A program made the translations under genes and the position numbers. Under the pieces are notes generated by a model, which was not told the DNA's origin, made no database searches, and saw only the letters and a program-made list of their open reading frames with translations. DNA of 64,000 nt. It comes from Xiphophorus maculatus (taxonomy: Eukaryota; Chordata; Actinopteri; Cyprinodontiformes; Poeciliidae). Positions 62,530-64,000 of this stretch are shown here, piece after piece. Where the stretch lies: NCBI RefSeq assembly GCF_002775205.1, contig NC_036462.1, positions 31,661,084 through 31,725,083 of the forward strand, in the 5' to 3' direction. How positions within the stretch are numbered: the stretch's first letter is position 1; each line of letters opens with the position of its first letter.

Positions 62530-64000
62530 CTCCCTCCCGGCCCTGTGATGAACCTGTCCAGGCTCTCCGTTCCTGGTGACTGCTGGGAAGTTCTTCACCC
62601 CTGCTGTGACCCTGAATGCTACCAAGCAGGTGTAGAAAATGTCAGAGGGGTTTGTCTTATTGTTCAGCCAGCCTTGCAGCTGTTCACTAAAAATGTCACC
62701 ATTTTCTAGAAAAGGGGATTTAAATGAGACCAAAGTGCTAATTTCTCTGGGGTTAGCAGAAACTATTCTTCAGATTGTAATAAAAGAGGGCCAGAGAAAG
62801 CCCTGTAATAGTGACATTCGCTTCAATTTAATTTATTTCAGCATAACTCTTTAGGTCACTATGTTTCTACTTTACAAAATGAATAAAACAGGTCAAAGTT
62901 TTTTACTGTATTAAAAAAAAAACAGTTTCAAGGCAAATCCAGGTGGCCGGCTCTTCCTTCTTACTAAATAGCCTGGTTAGTGGTGAGAGGGATGAAGAGC
63001 AGAACCAGAAGACCTGAGAGGTCTGGAAGGTTGATACAACTGAAGCAGATATTTAATGTATTGATGCTAAGCCATTCAGTGATTTATAAACTAACAACAA
63101 CATTTTAAAGTCTATTCTCTGGTCTCCAGGGAGCCAGTGGAAGGACTTTAGAATGGGGCTGATGTGCTCTGTCTTCCTGGTTTTAGTGATATATAGTTAT
63201 GACCTATCCACTAGACCAGCAGTCCAGTATTTGGAATTTATTAACTCAATAATTCTCCCATGAACCGTCGTATCCCCATTTGCGTTTCAGTTAAGCTTCC
63301 CCAGGATATCAACTTCTAGATAAAGATGGACTGATCATTTTCTCAAATGTCACCCTTGGCTTATTTATTTGTAATATAAAATCACGGTAAGGTGTAAATA
63401 TCTCACAGAAACTTGCAAATTAAGCTTATTTTACACCTTAAATCACAGAGAAGCTTTGCTCTAATTATTTGAATCAATTTTAAAGAAATAGTGTGTTTAT
63501 ATTTTATGAATGTGTATTTATTTATTGTGATTATGTTTGTTTCTGGGACCTCTTAAGGCTTTCTCTGAATACCCTGAGGGCCCAAATTCAGCAGCAGGAG
63601 AGCCTAGCTTAAGCTATTTAAGCCACATGTTTGGCTGAGTACACCGACAAGATAACTGAGTTTTATATGAGTATGTGTGAACCTCTGCGTGTGTGTGTGC
63701 GTGTGTGTGTGTGCTGGGCAGCTAGTACAGAGTGGTGTAAAGTCAGTGGAGCGTGGCAGCGTGGAGTGAAGGACATTAAACCACACAGTCACTTCAATTC
63801 CACTTCATCACAGACAGACACACTCCTGCTCAACAAGCTGTGAAGGATGAAGATCTCCCATAAAAGACCGATCTTTCACCTATCGCCATGCAGACTTGCC
63901 GTGACCTATAAGCCTGTGATGCAAAGCAATCATTCGTATTCTTCCTAGTGTCACGGTTTGTTCATGCGTGCAAAAACAGAACATGTGTAGTGAAACGCCT
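62530..64000. other. Non-coding right end
   Basis: No exon recognised. 63040-63330 resembles a widespread teleost retroelement tail (attttaaagtctattctctg, gggagccagtggaaggactt). A short interrupted TG run is at 63688-63713. Confidence 0.4.

Overview
This window is nuclear genomic DNA of a bony fish, most likely a percomorph teleost. It is AT-rich and intron-rich with GT-AG splice sites. It carries typical teleost interspersed repeats (Tc1/mariner, hAT and piggyBac MITEs, tRNA-derived SINEs, long TA and CA microsatellites) and gene models matching vertebrate families. There are no bacterial operons, no CRISPR array and no obvious virus. Gene models below were built by hand-joining exons: splice sites and reading phases were checked base by base, while family names rest on remembered protein families, not on a database search.

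Layout, left to right. (1) 233-3958, minus strand: the 5' half of atxn7l2 (ataxin-7-like 2, SAGA deubiquitinase-module anchor family). Three coding exons are present and the rest lies beyond the left edge. (2) 7399-20434, minus strand: a complete six-exon synaptophysin-family gene of 236 residues, called sypl2 because SYPL2 and ATXN7L2 are also tandem neighbours in human. (3) 24313-36555, plus strand: a complete 14-exon zc3h11a, 857 residues, a CCCH zinc-finger protein of mRNA export, with a poly(A) signal at 37293. It is head-to-head with sypl2 across about 3.9 kb. (4) 40270-44215, plus strand: a complete two-exon, three-finger C2H2 zinc-finger gene of 328 residues with a helical N-terminal exon. 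(5) About 46990-47780: a GC-rich block that looks like a promoter and non-coding first exon (splice donor at 47311). Its coding part, if it exists, is probably to the right of the window. (6) 47.8-64 kb: no coding exon that I can defend. It holds interspersed repeats, microsatellites and palindromes.

The four recognised genes do not form a pathway. ATXN7L2 (chromatin), ZC3H11A (mRNA export) and the C2H2 protein are nuclear, while SYPL2 is a four-pass vesicle or triad membrane protein. The most striking non-genic content is structural: a Tc1 remnant with intact ends nested inside a long-armed inverted repeat just before the last zc3h11a exon, two 56-bp solo-TIR palindromes embedded in TA microsatellites, back-to-back near-perfect hairpins at 18.9 kb and 53.85 kb, a piggyBac-like element ending about 50 bp upstream of a zc3h11a exon, and a paired repeat family with 2 versus 6 copies of a 10-bp unit. 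I found no convincing undescribed biological system.
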